From NCBI GenBank assembly GCA_041580375.1, contig JBFGDZ010000141.1, forward strand, positions 1 through 9,195: a stretch of 9,195 nucleotides of DNA. The letters are read 5' to 3'. Position numbers and translations under genes: made by a program. The notes under the pieces are model-generated. The model had not been told where the DNA came from, did no database searches, and saw only the letters and a list, made by a program, of their open reading frames with translations. Of this stretch, positions 1-6,356 are shown in pieces (position 1 is the first letter of the stretch; every line of letters starts with the position of its first letter). The stretch is from JAPUIN01 sp041580375 (GTDB lineage Bacteria > Acidobacteriota > Polarisedimenticolia > Gp22-AA2).

Positions 1-1722
1 CTCGCGACCGGAATCCCGGCCGCGGTCACCACCGGGCTGGTCAATCCCTCGGGGCTGGCCCTGAACGCCGCCGGCACCATCGGTTACGTGACCGAATCGT
101 CGAGCGGATTCCAGTCGATATCGGCCGTCGACCTCGCGACGGGCGTCATCACGCCGATCTTCTCGGGCATCGAGGATGTGATCAGCTTCAACGACGGCCT
201 CGAGCTCAGCCCGCGTCCTCCCGTCGTGTTGAGCGCACCGGTGGCGGCTCCCGGACTGCCCTCCACCAGCATCGTCGTCCCGGTGAACGTCGACGACGTG
301 ACCGGCCTCGGGATCCTGTCGGCCGACTTCGCCGTCGAGTTCAACCCCGCCGTCCTCGTTCCCGGGGCCTCTGTCGCCTCGGCCACCGGAACCCTGACGG
401 GGGGCTGCACCGTGACCGACAACTCGACGATCCCCGGCCGGGTGGTCATCTCCGTCTTCTGCAGCGCCGACCTGGCCGGTTCCGGTTCGATCGCCGAGAT
501 CTTCTTCAACGTCGTCGGCATCCGGGGGGAGGGAAGCCCTCTCGAGCTCACCTCCGTGCTCCTCAACGAGGGGGCGCCCGGCGTGTGCGGAAGCAACGGG
601 AGCTTCGTCGTCCCGGTCGACATCGGCGGGAGGGTCGTCTACTATCGCGACCCCGGCCCGCCGGCGGCGTTCGAGCCGAGCGCCAAGCCCGTCGACGCCG
701 CCAGCGTCGGCCTCGAGCGCCTCGACTTCGACCCGATGTTCGGCCCGACGTGGACACCGATCGGGGCGACCGCCACCGACTGCAGCGGCGATTACGGGCT
801 CACGTCGCTGACACCGATCCTGACCTACGGGATCACGCCGTCGAAAGCGGCCGACTACGAGGGCGCGGTCGATCCGTTCGACGCCGCCCTGAACGCACAG
901 CACGTCGTCGGCCTGATCACCCTCACCGCCAACCAGAGCCTGGCGGCCGACGTCACCGGCAACGGCACCCTGACCTCGTTCGACTCGGCGCATATCGCCC
1001 AGTTCTCCGTCGGATCGATCACTCAATTCCCGGTTGCCGCCGCGAACGGCAGCGACTGGTCCTTCGTGCCGGCCCCGCAGGTCGAGCCGAACCAGTCGGT
1101 CACCCCGCCCGATCCGGCGGCCGCGCTACAGGGCCGGATCGACTACACGCCGATCGTCGAATCGGCCGAGAATCAGGACTTCCACGCCATCCTGTACGGC
1201 GACGTCTCCGGCAACTGGTTCGGCGTCTGCGGCGTCGCGCGCTCGACGCCACACGCGCTCGAGGGAATCTCCGACGGCCCCGCCCCGCAACGCGGCACCG
1301 CCGGCCGCGGAAAGCCGGGGCAGGGCGCCGTCGCGTCGCTTCCCTTCCTGCGCGCGGCGCCCGGGGAGGTGATCCGTGTTCCGGTCCGCGTCAAGGGAGC
1401 CGCCGAGGCGATCGCGTTCCTCTTCGACCTGCGCTACGACCCGGCGGTCCTCGAATTGCTGGGCGCCGAAAGGGGAGGGGAGGCGGCCGCCTTCCAGGTC
1501 GAGGCGAACACCGGCGAGCCGGGCCGTGCCCGCCTGGCCCTGTTCAGCCCCTCCGCGCTCGGAGGCGACGGCGAGATCGTCGTCCTGCGGTTCCGGGTGG
1601 TGGGAAGCCCTCGCTCCCGCACGGCCCTGACGCTCGTGACCTCCAGGGCGAACGAGGGGCGGATCCCGTTGGCAGTGCGCGAAGGGAGGGTGATCGTGAC
1701 GCGCGGGTCTCCCCGGCGCTAG
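1..1722 (+). CDS. Secreted multidomain protein, 5'-truncated: propeller-like repeat, cohesin, CarboxypepD-reg-like, dockerin, cohesin
   Basis: The reading frame is open from the first base of the window, so the gene begins upstream; the GTG at 88 is an internal codon. 573 residues are visible. Residues 1-75 read like part of a beta-propeller (motifs NPSGLALNAAG and ISAVDLATG). Residues ~76-207 form a cohesin-like beta-sandwich (alternating hydrophobic strands, FNPAVL, ending LLNEG). Residues ~230-290 resemble a carboxypeptidase-regulatory-like domain (TATDCSGDYGL, then GITPSK). Residues ~288-342 are a type I dockerin: a degenerate first repeat (DPFDAALNAQHVVGL) and a better second calcium loop (DVTGNGTLTSFD). 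GDVSGNW follows near residue 400. Residues ~442-572 are a second cohesin (DLRYDPAVLELLG, ending ANEGRIP). Cohesin and dockerin normally bind each other between proteins; here both occur in one chain, suggesting surface assembly. The exact role is unknown. The next gene starts 5 bases downstream. Confidence 0.85.
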   Translation, partial: LATGIPAAVTTGLVNPSGLALNAAGTIGYVTESSSGFQSISAVDLATGVITPIFSGIEDVISFNDGLELSPRPPVVLSAPVAAPGLPSTSIVVPVNVDDVTGLGILSADFAVEFNPAVLVPGASVASATGTLTGGCTVTDNSTIPGRVVISVFCSADLAGSGSIAEIFFNVVGIRGEGSPLELTSVLLNEGAPGVCGSNGSFVVPVDIGGRVVYYRDPGPPAAFEPSAKPVDAASVGLERLDFDPMFGPTWTPIGATATDCSGDYGLTSLTPILTYGITPSKAADYEGAVDPFDAALNAQHVVGLITLTANQSLAADVTGNGTLTSFDSAHIAQFSVGSITQFPVAAANGSDWSFVPAPQVEPNQSVTPPDPAAALQGRIDYTPIVESAENQDFHAILYGDVSGNWFGVCGVARSTPHALEGISDGPAPQRGTAGRGKPGQGAVASLPFLRAAPGEVIRVPVRVKGAAEAIAFLFDLRYDPAVLELLGAERGGEAAAFQVEANTGEPGRARLALFSPSALGGDGEIVVLRFRVVGSPRSRTALTLVTSRANEGRIPLAVREGRVIVTRGSPRR

Positions 1723-1727
1723 GCGGA

Positions 1728-2519
1728 ATGCGCATGCGGGAGGGCCGCAGGAGTCGCCGGCCCGCCGTTGCGACCGCGGCGGCGATCGGAGCGTGCCTGT
1801 GCATCGTCATGGGCGCGCCCCGCGCCGCCGCGGCGACCCTCACCCTGCCGCCCGACGCCGGCGCTCCCCCGGGAACGAACGCCGTCGTGCTCCTCGCCAT
1901 CGACGACGCCGTGGGTCTGCTCGGCACCGACCTCGTCGTCACCTACGACCCGGCCGTCATCACCGCAATCGATGTGTCGACGACCGGACTGTCGTCGGCA
2001 CACACCATGATGCACAACCTGGCGCCGGCCGGCACGATCCGCATCGCCCTGTACGGCGCGCAGCCGTTGAGCGGATCGGGGGCGCTCCTCGCCATCACGT
2101 TCACCGCCTCCGGCCCTCCCGGCAGCCTGACCTCCATCGATCTGGTCTCCGCCGATCTCAACGAGGGGAGCATCCCCGCCACGCTGGTCAGCGGCCTGTT
2201 CTGCGTCGGCGGGACCGCCGCCGAGATCGCCGGTCTGGCCGCCGATCTCATTCCCGGGTCGACCACCGCGCTCCTCTCCTGGACCGGCGACCCGTCCGCC
2301 GGCTCCTACAACCTGTACCGCGCGTCCTCTCCCGACCTCGCCGACCTCGACTGCCTCCAATCGGCCATCCAGGCGACCTCGACGAACGATGACGGTCTGA
2401 CGCCTCCGCCCGGGGGACTCTTCGTCTACGTCGTCACCGGGAACACCTGCAGCGGCGAGACGAGCGCCGGCACCGATTCGGGCGGGGGGGAACGGGTGAT
2501 TCCGGTTCCCTGTTCCTAG
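1728..2519 (+). CDS. Secreted cohesin + FN3-like protein
   Basis: 263 residues from ATG 1728; a second in-frame ATG at 1734 is equally possible and better spaced from the weak AGGCGGA ribosome site at 1721-1727. The N-terminus has a twin-Arg-rich basic stretch, then a hydrophobic core and AAAA cleavage region near residue 35, so it is exported. Residues ~38-155 are a cohesin-like domain (LVVTYDPAVITAI, SGSGALLAITFTASG, ADLNEGSIP). Residues ~166-258 resemble a fibronectin type III-like module (ALLSWTGDPSAGSYNLYRAS, then PPPGGLFVYVVTGNTC), with Cys209, Cys241 and Cys262. The reading frame stays open far upstream through the previous gene, but that part is an Arg-rich shadow. The short distance to the upstream cohesin/dockerin gene argues for co-transcription, and the cohesin is a candidate receptor for that protein's dockerin. 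No catalytic domain is visible. Confidence 0.85.
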   Translation: MRMREGRRSRRPAVATAAAIGACLCIVMGAPRAAAATLTLPPDAGAPPGTNAVVLLAIDDAVGLLGTDLVVTYDPAVITAIDVSTTGLSSAHTMMHNLAPAGTIRIALYGAQPLSGSGALLAITFTASGPPGSLTSIDLVSADLNEGSIPATLVSGLFCVGGTAAEIAGLAADLIPGSTTALLSWTGDPSAGSYNLYRASSPDLADLDCLQSAIQATSTNDDGLTPPPGGLFVYVVTGNTCSGETSAGTDSGGGERVIPVPCS

Positions 2520-2624
2520 GGGGCGGTTCCGGATCGGGTCGTCCACGCATCGGATCGGCAGACGAGGTCATGTTGGCCCCCGGCCAGCTCCGCGCGGGGG
2601 TCTGACCGCAGCGCGGCAGACGCA

Positions 2625-2975
2625 TCACCAGGTTGGTCGGTGACCGCAGCCTGGCGAGCAGCTCGTCATGAGGCAGGGCGTGAAGCGGCGGATCCGGGAG
2701 GTCCGGCCGTTGAAGACCGCGTCGAACAGGACCCGCCCCTGCCGGATCAGCCCGGCAAGACCGATCGCGCCCGAGTCGATGTCCGCCTGATCGAGATGAC
2801 GCTCGACCGCCGGCCTCTCGCCGATCGTGACGTCGCCGGGGGCAGGACGGCCGCCTCCGGGATCATGGGCTACCGCGTCTCCGGCTCCCGGCCCGCCGGC
2901 CGCCGAATGGGACGCGATCAGCAGCGCCACGATGAATGTGCACGACACGCCTGCAAGCCACGGCCTTCCCGACAT
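2625..2975 (-). pseudogene. Truncated secreted protein, probable remnant of a di-haem cytochrome/oxidoreductase-type gene
   Basis: An ATG at 2975 is preceded by GGAGAGA with about six bases spacing. The product starts with a clear signal peptide (MSGRPWLAGVSCTFIVALLI, cut near residue 27). About residues 63-92 (QADIDSGAIGLAGLIRQGR followed by VLFDAVFNG) resemble, from memory, the N-terminal start of secreted c-type di-haem oxidoreductase-like proteins, in which a DxDSGxI...GRxLFxAxFN segment precedes a GPDANSC-type haem region. Here the sequence then turns into low-complexity basic residues and stops at 116 residues, with no CXXCH. In the other minus-strand frames just downstream (about 2604-2620) there is a TGC..TGC spacing that could be an eroded haem motif. 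I read this as a frameshifted, 3'-deleted gene. The family assignment is tentative; a genuine short secreted protein is the alternative. Confidence 0.5.
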
Positions 2976-3057
2976 GGTGCTCTCTCCATGATCGTGTTTC
3001 GGTGACGCCGGGGGCGGGCGTTCGCGTCTCGACGGGTGCTGGAATGTGTTGCCCGTA

Positions 3058-3085
3058 AGGATACGCGACCGGTGTGCTCCATCAA
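3058..3085 (-). promoter_or_regulatory. Candidate sigma70-type promoter for the minus-strand remnant
   Basis: On the minus strand TTGATG (3085-3080) is followed after 16 bases by TATCCT (3063-3058). Each hexamer matches the consensus at four of six positions. It would start transcription about 75 bases before the ATG at 2975. It lies in the divergent space before the propeller gene. Seen by eye only. Confidence 0.3.
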
Positions 3086-3130
3086 GGTGGATCTGGATCG
3101 GATTCTCCGTCGCGGTCGGCGCCGTGGGTG

Positions 3131-3136
3131 TACAAT
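3131..3136 (+). promoter_or_regulatory. Candidate -10 element for the propeller gene
   Basis: TACAAT matches TATAAT at five of six bases in an otherwise GC-rich region, 35 bases before the ATG at 3172. That would give a leader of about 29 bases containing the GGAG ribosome site (3158-3161). No convincing -35 is present at 16-18 bases, so the promoter assignment is weak. Confidence 0.35.
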
Positions 3137-3171
3137 GAATCATCGACCGCTTCCGCCGGAGCTTCGTTACC

Positions 3172-4620
3172 ATGCGTCCGCTCCGCCGTCATTCCCTCGC
3201 CGGGCTGCTCGCGCTGGCGGCGGCCCTCGCGCCCGCGATCGCCTTCGACGATCACGTCTTCGTCGTCACCACCGACGCGGCCGGAGCCGGCAGCTGCGCC
3301 GCCTTCGACATCGATCGGCCGTGGGCGGGCGCCACGCGCCTGGAGGCGACCGGCCCGTGGGCGATCGTGCGTCACTTCTTCGGCCGGCACTACGTCGTGA
3401 ATCGCACTCTCGGGACGATCCAGGTGATCGACCCCAAGACGTTCGCGACCGTGATCGAATTCTCCGTCGGAGCCGGCTCGAACCCGCACGACATCCTGGT
3501 CGTCGATCGGCGGACCGCCTACGTCACCCGCCACGCGAGCCCTCTGCTGTACGAGGTCGATCCCTCGACCGGCGCCCTGCGGTCCACCATCGATCTGTCG
3601 ATGTTCGCCGACGCCGACGGCATCCCCGAGATGTCGATGATGGCCCGCGACGGGCACCACCTGTTCGTCCAGATGCAGCGGCTGACGCCGGGGCTCGCGA
3701 TCGTTTCTCCGTCCTATCTGGCGGTCATCGACGTCCGCACCAACGAGATCGTCGACACCGATCCGGAGCGGGACGGCGCGCAGGGGATCGAGCTCACCGG
3801 TCTCTACCCGGGCTACAAGATGGCGATCGACCCGGCTCTGCGGCGGCTCTACGTCAGCGAGCCCGGCGAGCACCATGATTCAAAGGGCGGCATCGACACG
3901 ATCGATCTCGACTCGCTGACGGCGCTCGGCTTCCTGACCACCGAGGCGCAGGTCCCGCTGAACCTCACCGGCTTCGTCCTGGTCTCCCCGGTGAAGGGGT
4001 ACGTCATCGCCCACACCGACATCGCCCTGTCGTCCCACCTGCAGCCGTTCTCGCGCATCGACGGCTCGCCGCTCGGGGACCAGGTCACGGCCACCCTCAC
4101 CCAGGTCGACTCGCTGGTTCACGACCCCGTCACCGATCAGCTCTTCTTTCCCGATCCGCTCGTCGAGGGCGTCATGGTCTTCGACGCCACGACGCAGGCG
4201 CAGCTGAGCCGGAAGCCGATCGACACCGGGGCGGGCCCCACGGATCTCGTCCTCGCCCGGTCGGTCACGCCGGGAGAGGCGACGGATCTGCGCGTCGAGT
4301 CGTTCGATCCGGCGACCGGCGCGATGCAGATCGGCTTCGAGCCCGCCTGCGGCGCCGGCGACCACAGCATCGTCTTCGGCAGGCTCGAGGATCTGCCCGG
4401 CTACGGCTACTCGGGCCGTGTCTGCGATGTCGGGAGCCGGGGACGGCTCGGGGGATTCGACCCCGGGGAGGGGTCGTACTTTTTCGTGGTCGCCGGCAAC
4501 GACGGCGGCGCGGTCGAGGGTTCGTACGGCCTCGACGGCGCGCTCCAGGAGCGGCCGCCCTACTCCGGCGGCGATCCCCCCTGCGCGTTCGACCGGGATC
4601 TCAGCCTGCGCTGTGACTGA
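3172..4620 (+). CDS. Secreted beta-propeller protein with Cys-bearing C-terminal module
   Basis: 482 residues. The ATG at 3172 is chosen because a signal peptide follows directly (MRPLRRHSLAGLLALAAALA, cut after AIA at residue 24) and GGAG lies 10 bases upstream. Residues ~25-365 consist of repeating beta strands of the YVTN/lactonase-like propeller kind (NRTLGTIQVIDPKTFATVIE, NPHDILVVDRRTAYVT, YLAVIDVRTNEIVDTD, RRLYVSEPGEHH, GVMVFDATTQAQL). No catalytic residues can be assigned, so a binding or structural role is as likely as an enzyme. Residues ~369-482 form a separate module beginning TDLRVESFD, with GDHSIVFGRL, GYGYSG, YFFVVAGNDGG and EGSYGLDG, and Cys393, Cys418, Cys471 and Cys481 that could form disulfides outside the cell. 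It ends only nine bases from the stop of the converging lipoprotein gene, so the two transcripts probably overlap. Confidence 0.85.
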   Translation: MRPLRRHSLAGLLALAAALAPAIAFDDHVFVVTTDAAGAGSCAAFDIDRPWAGATRLEATGPWAIVRHFFGRHYVVNRTLGTIQVIDPKTFATVIEFSVGAGSNPHDILVVDRRTAYVTRHASPLLYEVDPSTGALRSTIDLSMFADADGIPEMSMMARDGHHLFVQMQRLTPGLAIVSPSYLAVIDVRTNEIVDTDPERDGAQGIELTGLYPGYKMAIDPALRRLYVSEPGEHHDSKGGIDTIDLDSLTALGFLTTEAQVPLNLTGFVLVSPVKGYVIAHTDIALSSHLQPFSRIDGSPLGDQVTATLTQVDSLVHDPVTDQLFFPDPLVEGVMVFDATTQAQLSRKPIDTGAGPTDLVLARSVTPGEATDLRVESFDPATGAMQIGFEPACGAGDHSIVFGRLEDLPGYGYSGRVCDVGSRGRLGGFDPGEGSYFFVVAGNDGGAVEGSYGLDGALQERPPYSGGDPPCAFDRDLSLRCD

Positions 4621-4629
4621 GTTGCCGGG

Positions 4630-5322
4630 TCACATCGGGATCAGCGCGCCGTATCCGGTGACCGTCGCGTTCACGACCGGCGGATTGCCCGCGTAATAGA
4701 TGTTGCCCTGGCCCGAGATGGTGCCGTTCAGGACCTCGGTCACGGTGATGCGGCAGTCGCCGGTTCCGCCGAGATGGATCGAGGCCGTGCGGGTCCGAAG
4801 GGCCCCGGCGTCGATCCCGCCGACGCCCGTCGTCGTGGCGTGGTAGGTGTCGGCGACCCCGGACAGCGTCATGCCCCCCACGCCCGTCTTCGCGACGGTG
4901 AGGTCGCCGCTCGTGGAGAGGCCGGAAGCGCTGAGGCTCCCCACGCCCGTCACCCGCAGGCTCCGCACGTCGATCATGTCGATGAAGATCCGGACGTTGT
5001 GGTCGGTGTCGTAGTTCGCCTGCGTCTCGATGATCAGCACTCCGCCCGACACGTAGGTCCAAATCTCGTCGATGATGTTGTCGTCGGTCTCGATCCGTAC
5101 GCTCTGCGTTCCGGTCTGCGTGATCTCGATGTCGAATTCGCCGATGCTCACATCGACGCCGTGAAAGTCGGGAAGCGCGCGGGTCTCGGAGACGATGATC
5201 CCCGAGCCCACGATCAGCGGCGCCTGGACGATGCGGTTGCCGCTGCCGCCGCCGCACGCGACGAGAACCAGCGCCGCAGCGCAGCCGGCGGCGCCCATCC
5301 GCATGAAAGGATCGTGTCTCAT
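4630..5322 (-). CDS. Lipoprotein with DUF2807/GIN-type adhesin-head-like domain
   Basis: 230 residues from ATG 5322. This start is supported by GGGAGGG five to seven bases upstream and by an immediate lipoprotein signal: hydrophobic AAALVLVAC with Cys23 as the lipidation site. The frame is open to 5427 but the extra residues would bury the signal. Residues ~40-228 match the DUF2807 (putative autotransporter adhesin head, GIN domain) pattern: GVDVSIGEFDIEITQTG, a strand pair with VRIETDDNI and VLIIETQ, then repeated short rungs with Gly-Val-Gly or Gly-Thr-Gly turns (TGVGSL, TGVGGM, TGVGGI, GGTGDC) and a closing GQGNIYYAGNP. Such repeats usually fold as a parallel beta-helix-like stack. The protein is likely anchored in a membrane and faces the periplasm or outside. 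No enzymatic function is expected. A weak minus-strand -10 (TATCTT, 5402-5397) lies upstream. Confidence 0.88.
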   Translation of the reverse strand: MRHDPFMRMGAAGCAAALVLVACGGGSGNRIVQAPLIVGSGIIVSETRALPDFHGVDVSIGEFDIEITQTGTQSVRIETDDNIIDEIWTYVSGGVLIIETQANYDTDHNVRIFIDMIDVRSLRVTGVGSLSASGLSTSGDLTVAKTGVGGMTLSGVADTYHATTTGVGGIDAGALRTRTASIHLGGTGDCRITVTEVLNGTISGQGNIYYAGNPPVVNATVTGYGALIPM

Positions 5323-5658
5323 CGATTCCCTCCCGCGGAACGATCGGGATCGATCCGTCCCGCTCGACTCTCCAATGAACTGTGAGTGCAACGGAAAAGA
5401 TAGCATGGGAATCGAATGCGCGAACACGCGACCCGTCCGACGTGATCGATCGATTGCCGCCGTCTGTCATCCGCGTGGAGACCGCCTACTCAGATCGGGG
5501 GACAATGATCATGCGAATGGGTGAGGCGGCGGTCGCCACTCCGCGATCGATCTCGTCGCGCAGATCAGACGTTGACATTGGCGGACGCGTCGTCGATCGT
5601 CGGGAGCAGTCCGCGGCTTTCGGACGGTCCGGACGCCGCCGATGCGGAGGGGCGAGTC
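5323..5658. other. Divergent intergenic region, no gene seen
   Basis: Between the lipoprotein (-) and the CoA-binding gene (+). It should contain both promoters. I see a minus-strand TATCTT (5402-5397), a plus-strand GACAAT (5501-5506) and a perfect TTGACA (5572-5577), but no properly spaced -35/-10 pair. The plus-strand frame of the downstream gene stays open back to a GTG at 5521, but that stretch is Arg/Ser-rich and not conserved-looking. Confidence 0.5.
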
Positions 5659-6096
5659 ATGATCTCGAACCACGAAGCGTTCTGGTCCAGGCGATCCTAC
5701 GCGGTTGTCGGACATGCCGCGAAGAAGAACTTCCCCCGTCTGACCTTCCGGGGTCTCAGGAAGCTCGACAAGGTGGTCTTCGCCGTCGATCCCTCGGTTG
5801 AGGAGATCGACGGAATCCGCACGTTCCCGGATCTCGAGTCCCTCCCCGAGAGGGTGGACGCCGTCGTCCTCGAGGTGCCGAAGGAGGAAACGCGGGACTG
5901 GGTCGCGCGCGCGGCCGAGGCCGGCATCAAGGACGTCTGGATCCACATGCGAAGGGAGACGCCCGAAGCGCTCGCGCTGGCGAAGGAGAAGGGCATCAAC
6001 GTCCGCAGCGGGACCTGCGCCGTGATGTATCTGAAGCCCGGCCCGACGTACCACGCCATCCACAAATGGATCATGAAGCTGGTGGGCCGGTATTGA
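5659..6096 (+). CDS. CoA-binding domain protein (CoA_binding_2, YccU-like)
   Basis: 145 residues. The ATG at 5659 is set by a strong GGAGG (5646-5650) eight bases upstream and by the start of recognisable sequence (NHEAFWSRRSYAVVGHAA). The fold is a compact Rossmann domain: first strand and nucleotide loop at residues ~11-17 (YAVVGHA), second strand DKVVFAVDPSVEEIDGI, LPERVDAVVLEVPKEE, then AAEAGIKDVWIHM and GINVRSGTCAVMYL. The family normally has VGAS at the loop and binds CoA or an acyl-CoA non-covalently; here it reads VGHAAKKNF. The C-terminal LKPGPTYHAIHKWIMKLVGR is a common tail of a subgroup of these small proteins. It has no signal peptide, so it is cytoplasmic, and it is the only intact non-exported product in the window. 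Its partner and pathway cannot be deduced from its neighbours. Confidence 0.9.
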   Translation: MISNHEAFWSRRSYAVVGHAAKKNFPRLTFRGLRKLDKVVFAVDPSVEEIDGIRTFPDLESLPERVDAVVLEVPKEETRDWVARAAEAGIKDVWIHMRRETPEALALAKEKGINVRSGTCAVMYLKPGPTYHAIHKWIMKLVGRY

Positions 6097-6116
6097 TTCC
6101 CGGGGGGCGGCGGCGC

Positions 6117-6133
6117 ACGCGCACGGCGCGCGT
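6117..6133 (+). terminator. GC hairpin after the CoA-binding gene
   Basis: ACGCGC and GCGCGT form a six-base stem with a five-base loop, 20 bases after the stop at 6096. A perfect 12-base palindrome (CGGCGGCCGCCG, 6147-6158) follows. There is no T run, so an intrinsic terminator is only a possibility. Confidence 0.25.
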
Positions 6134-6219
6134 CGTCATCGGAGAGCGGCGGCCGCCGTGCCCGTCAGAGGGGTTGGCGTCCTGAATACAGCGGCGTCGG
6201 TCGGCGGGCCGTGAGCACT

Positions 6220-6236
6220 GAACGCACTCGGCGTTC
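6220..6236. promoter_or_regulatory. Inverted repeat just upstream of a candidate -10 before the S46 gene
   Basis: GAACGC, five bases, GCGTTC. It sits directly upstream of an AT-rich island, TAATAT (6257-6262), the best candidate -10 before the peptidase start at 6357, and overlaps where the -35 would fall. It could be an operator or an RNA hairpin. GAGC (6213-6216) and GCTC could add an outer stem. No regulator is encoded nearby. Confidence 0.25.
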
Positions 6237-6356
6237 GGCCGGCGCTCTCCACCGACTAATATACCCGTTCCATCAGGGGAGGCAAGCACGATCGGAGGGA
6301 CTGCTCCGACAGGCCGTCGGGGGGTGACCCCGATCCACTCATCGAGAGGATTCACC

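Noticed and set aside
585..1727. Plus-strand frame 3 upstream of the cohesin-FN3 gene, open for 381 codons
   Set aside because: Arg/Pro-rich shadow of the large cohesin/dockerin gene; the signal peptide and recognisable sequence begin only at 1728.
5323..5427. Longer N-terminus for the DUF2807 lipoprotein
   Set aside because: The strong GGGAGGG site and lipobox define the start at 5322; the extension would make the signal peptide internal.
5572..5577. Perfect TTGACA before the CoA-binding gene
   Set aside because: The bases 16-18 downstream (around CGATCGT) do not resemble a -10.
5340..5600. Dense GATC/CGATCG words suggesting an origin or methylation cluster
   Set aside because: The same words are frequent in the coding regions of this window, so they reflect genome word use; no DnaA boxes or dnaA/dnaN genes are present.
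5521..5658. GTG start giving a 191-residue CoA-binding protein
   Set aside because: The extra residues are Arg/Ser/Asp-rich and unlike the family; GGAGG precedes the ATG at 5659.
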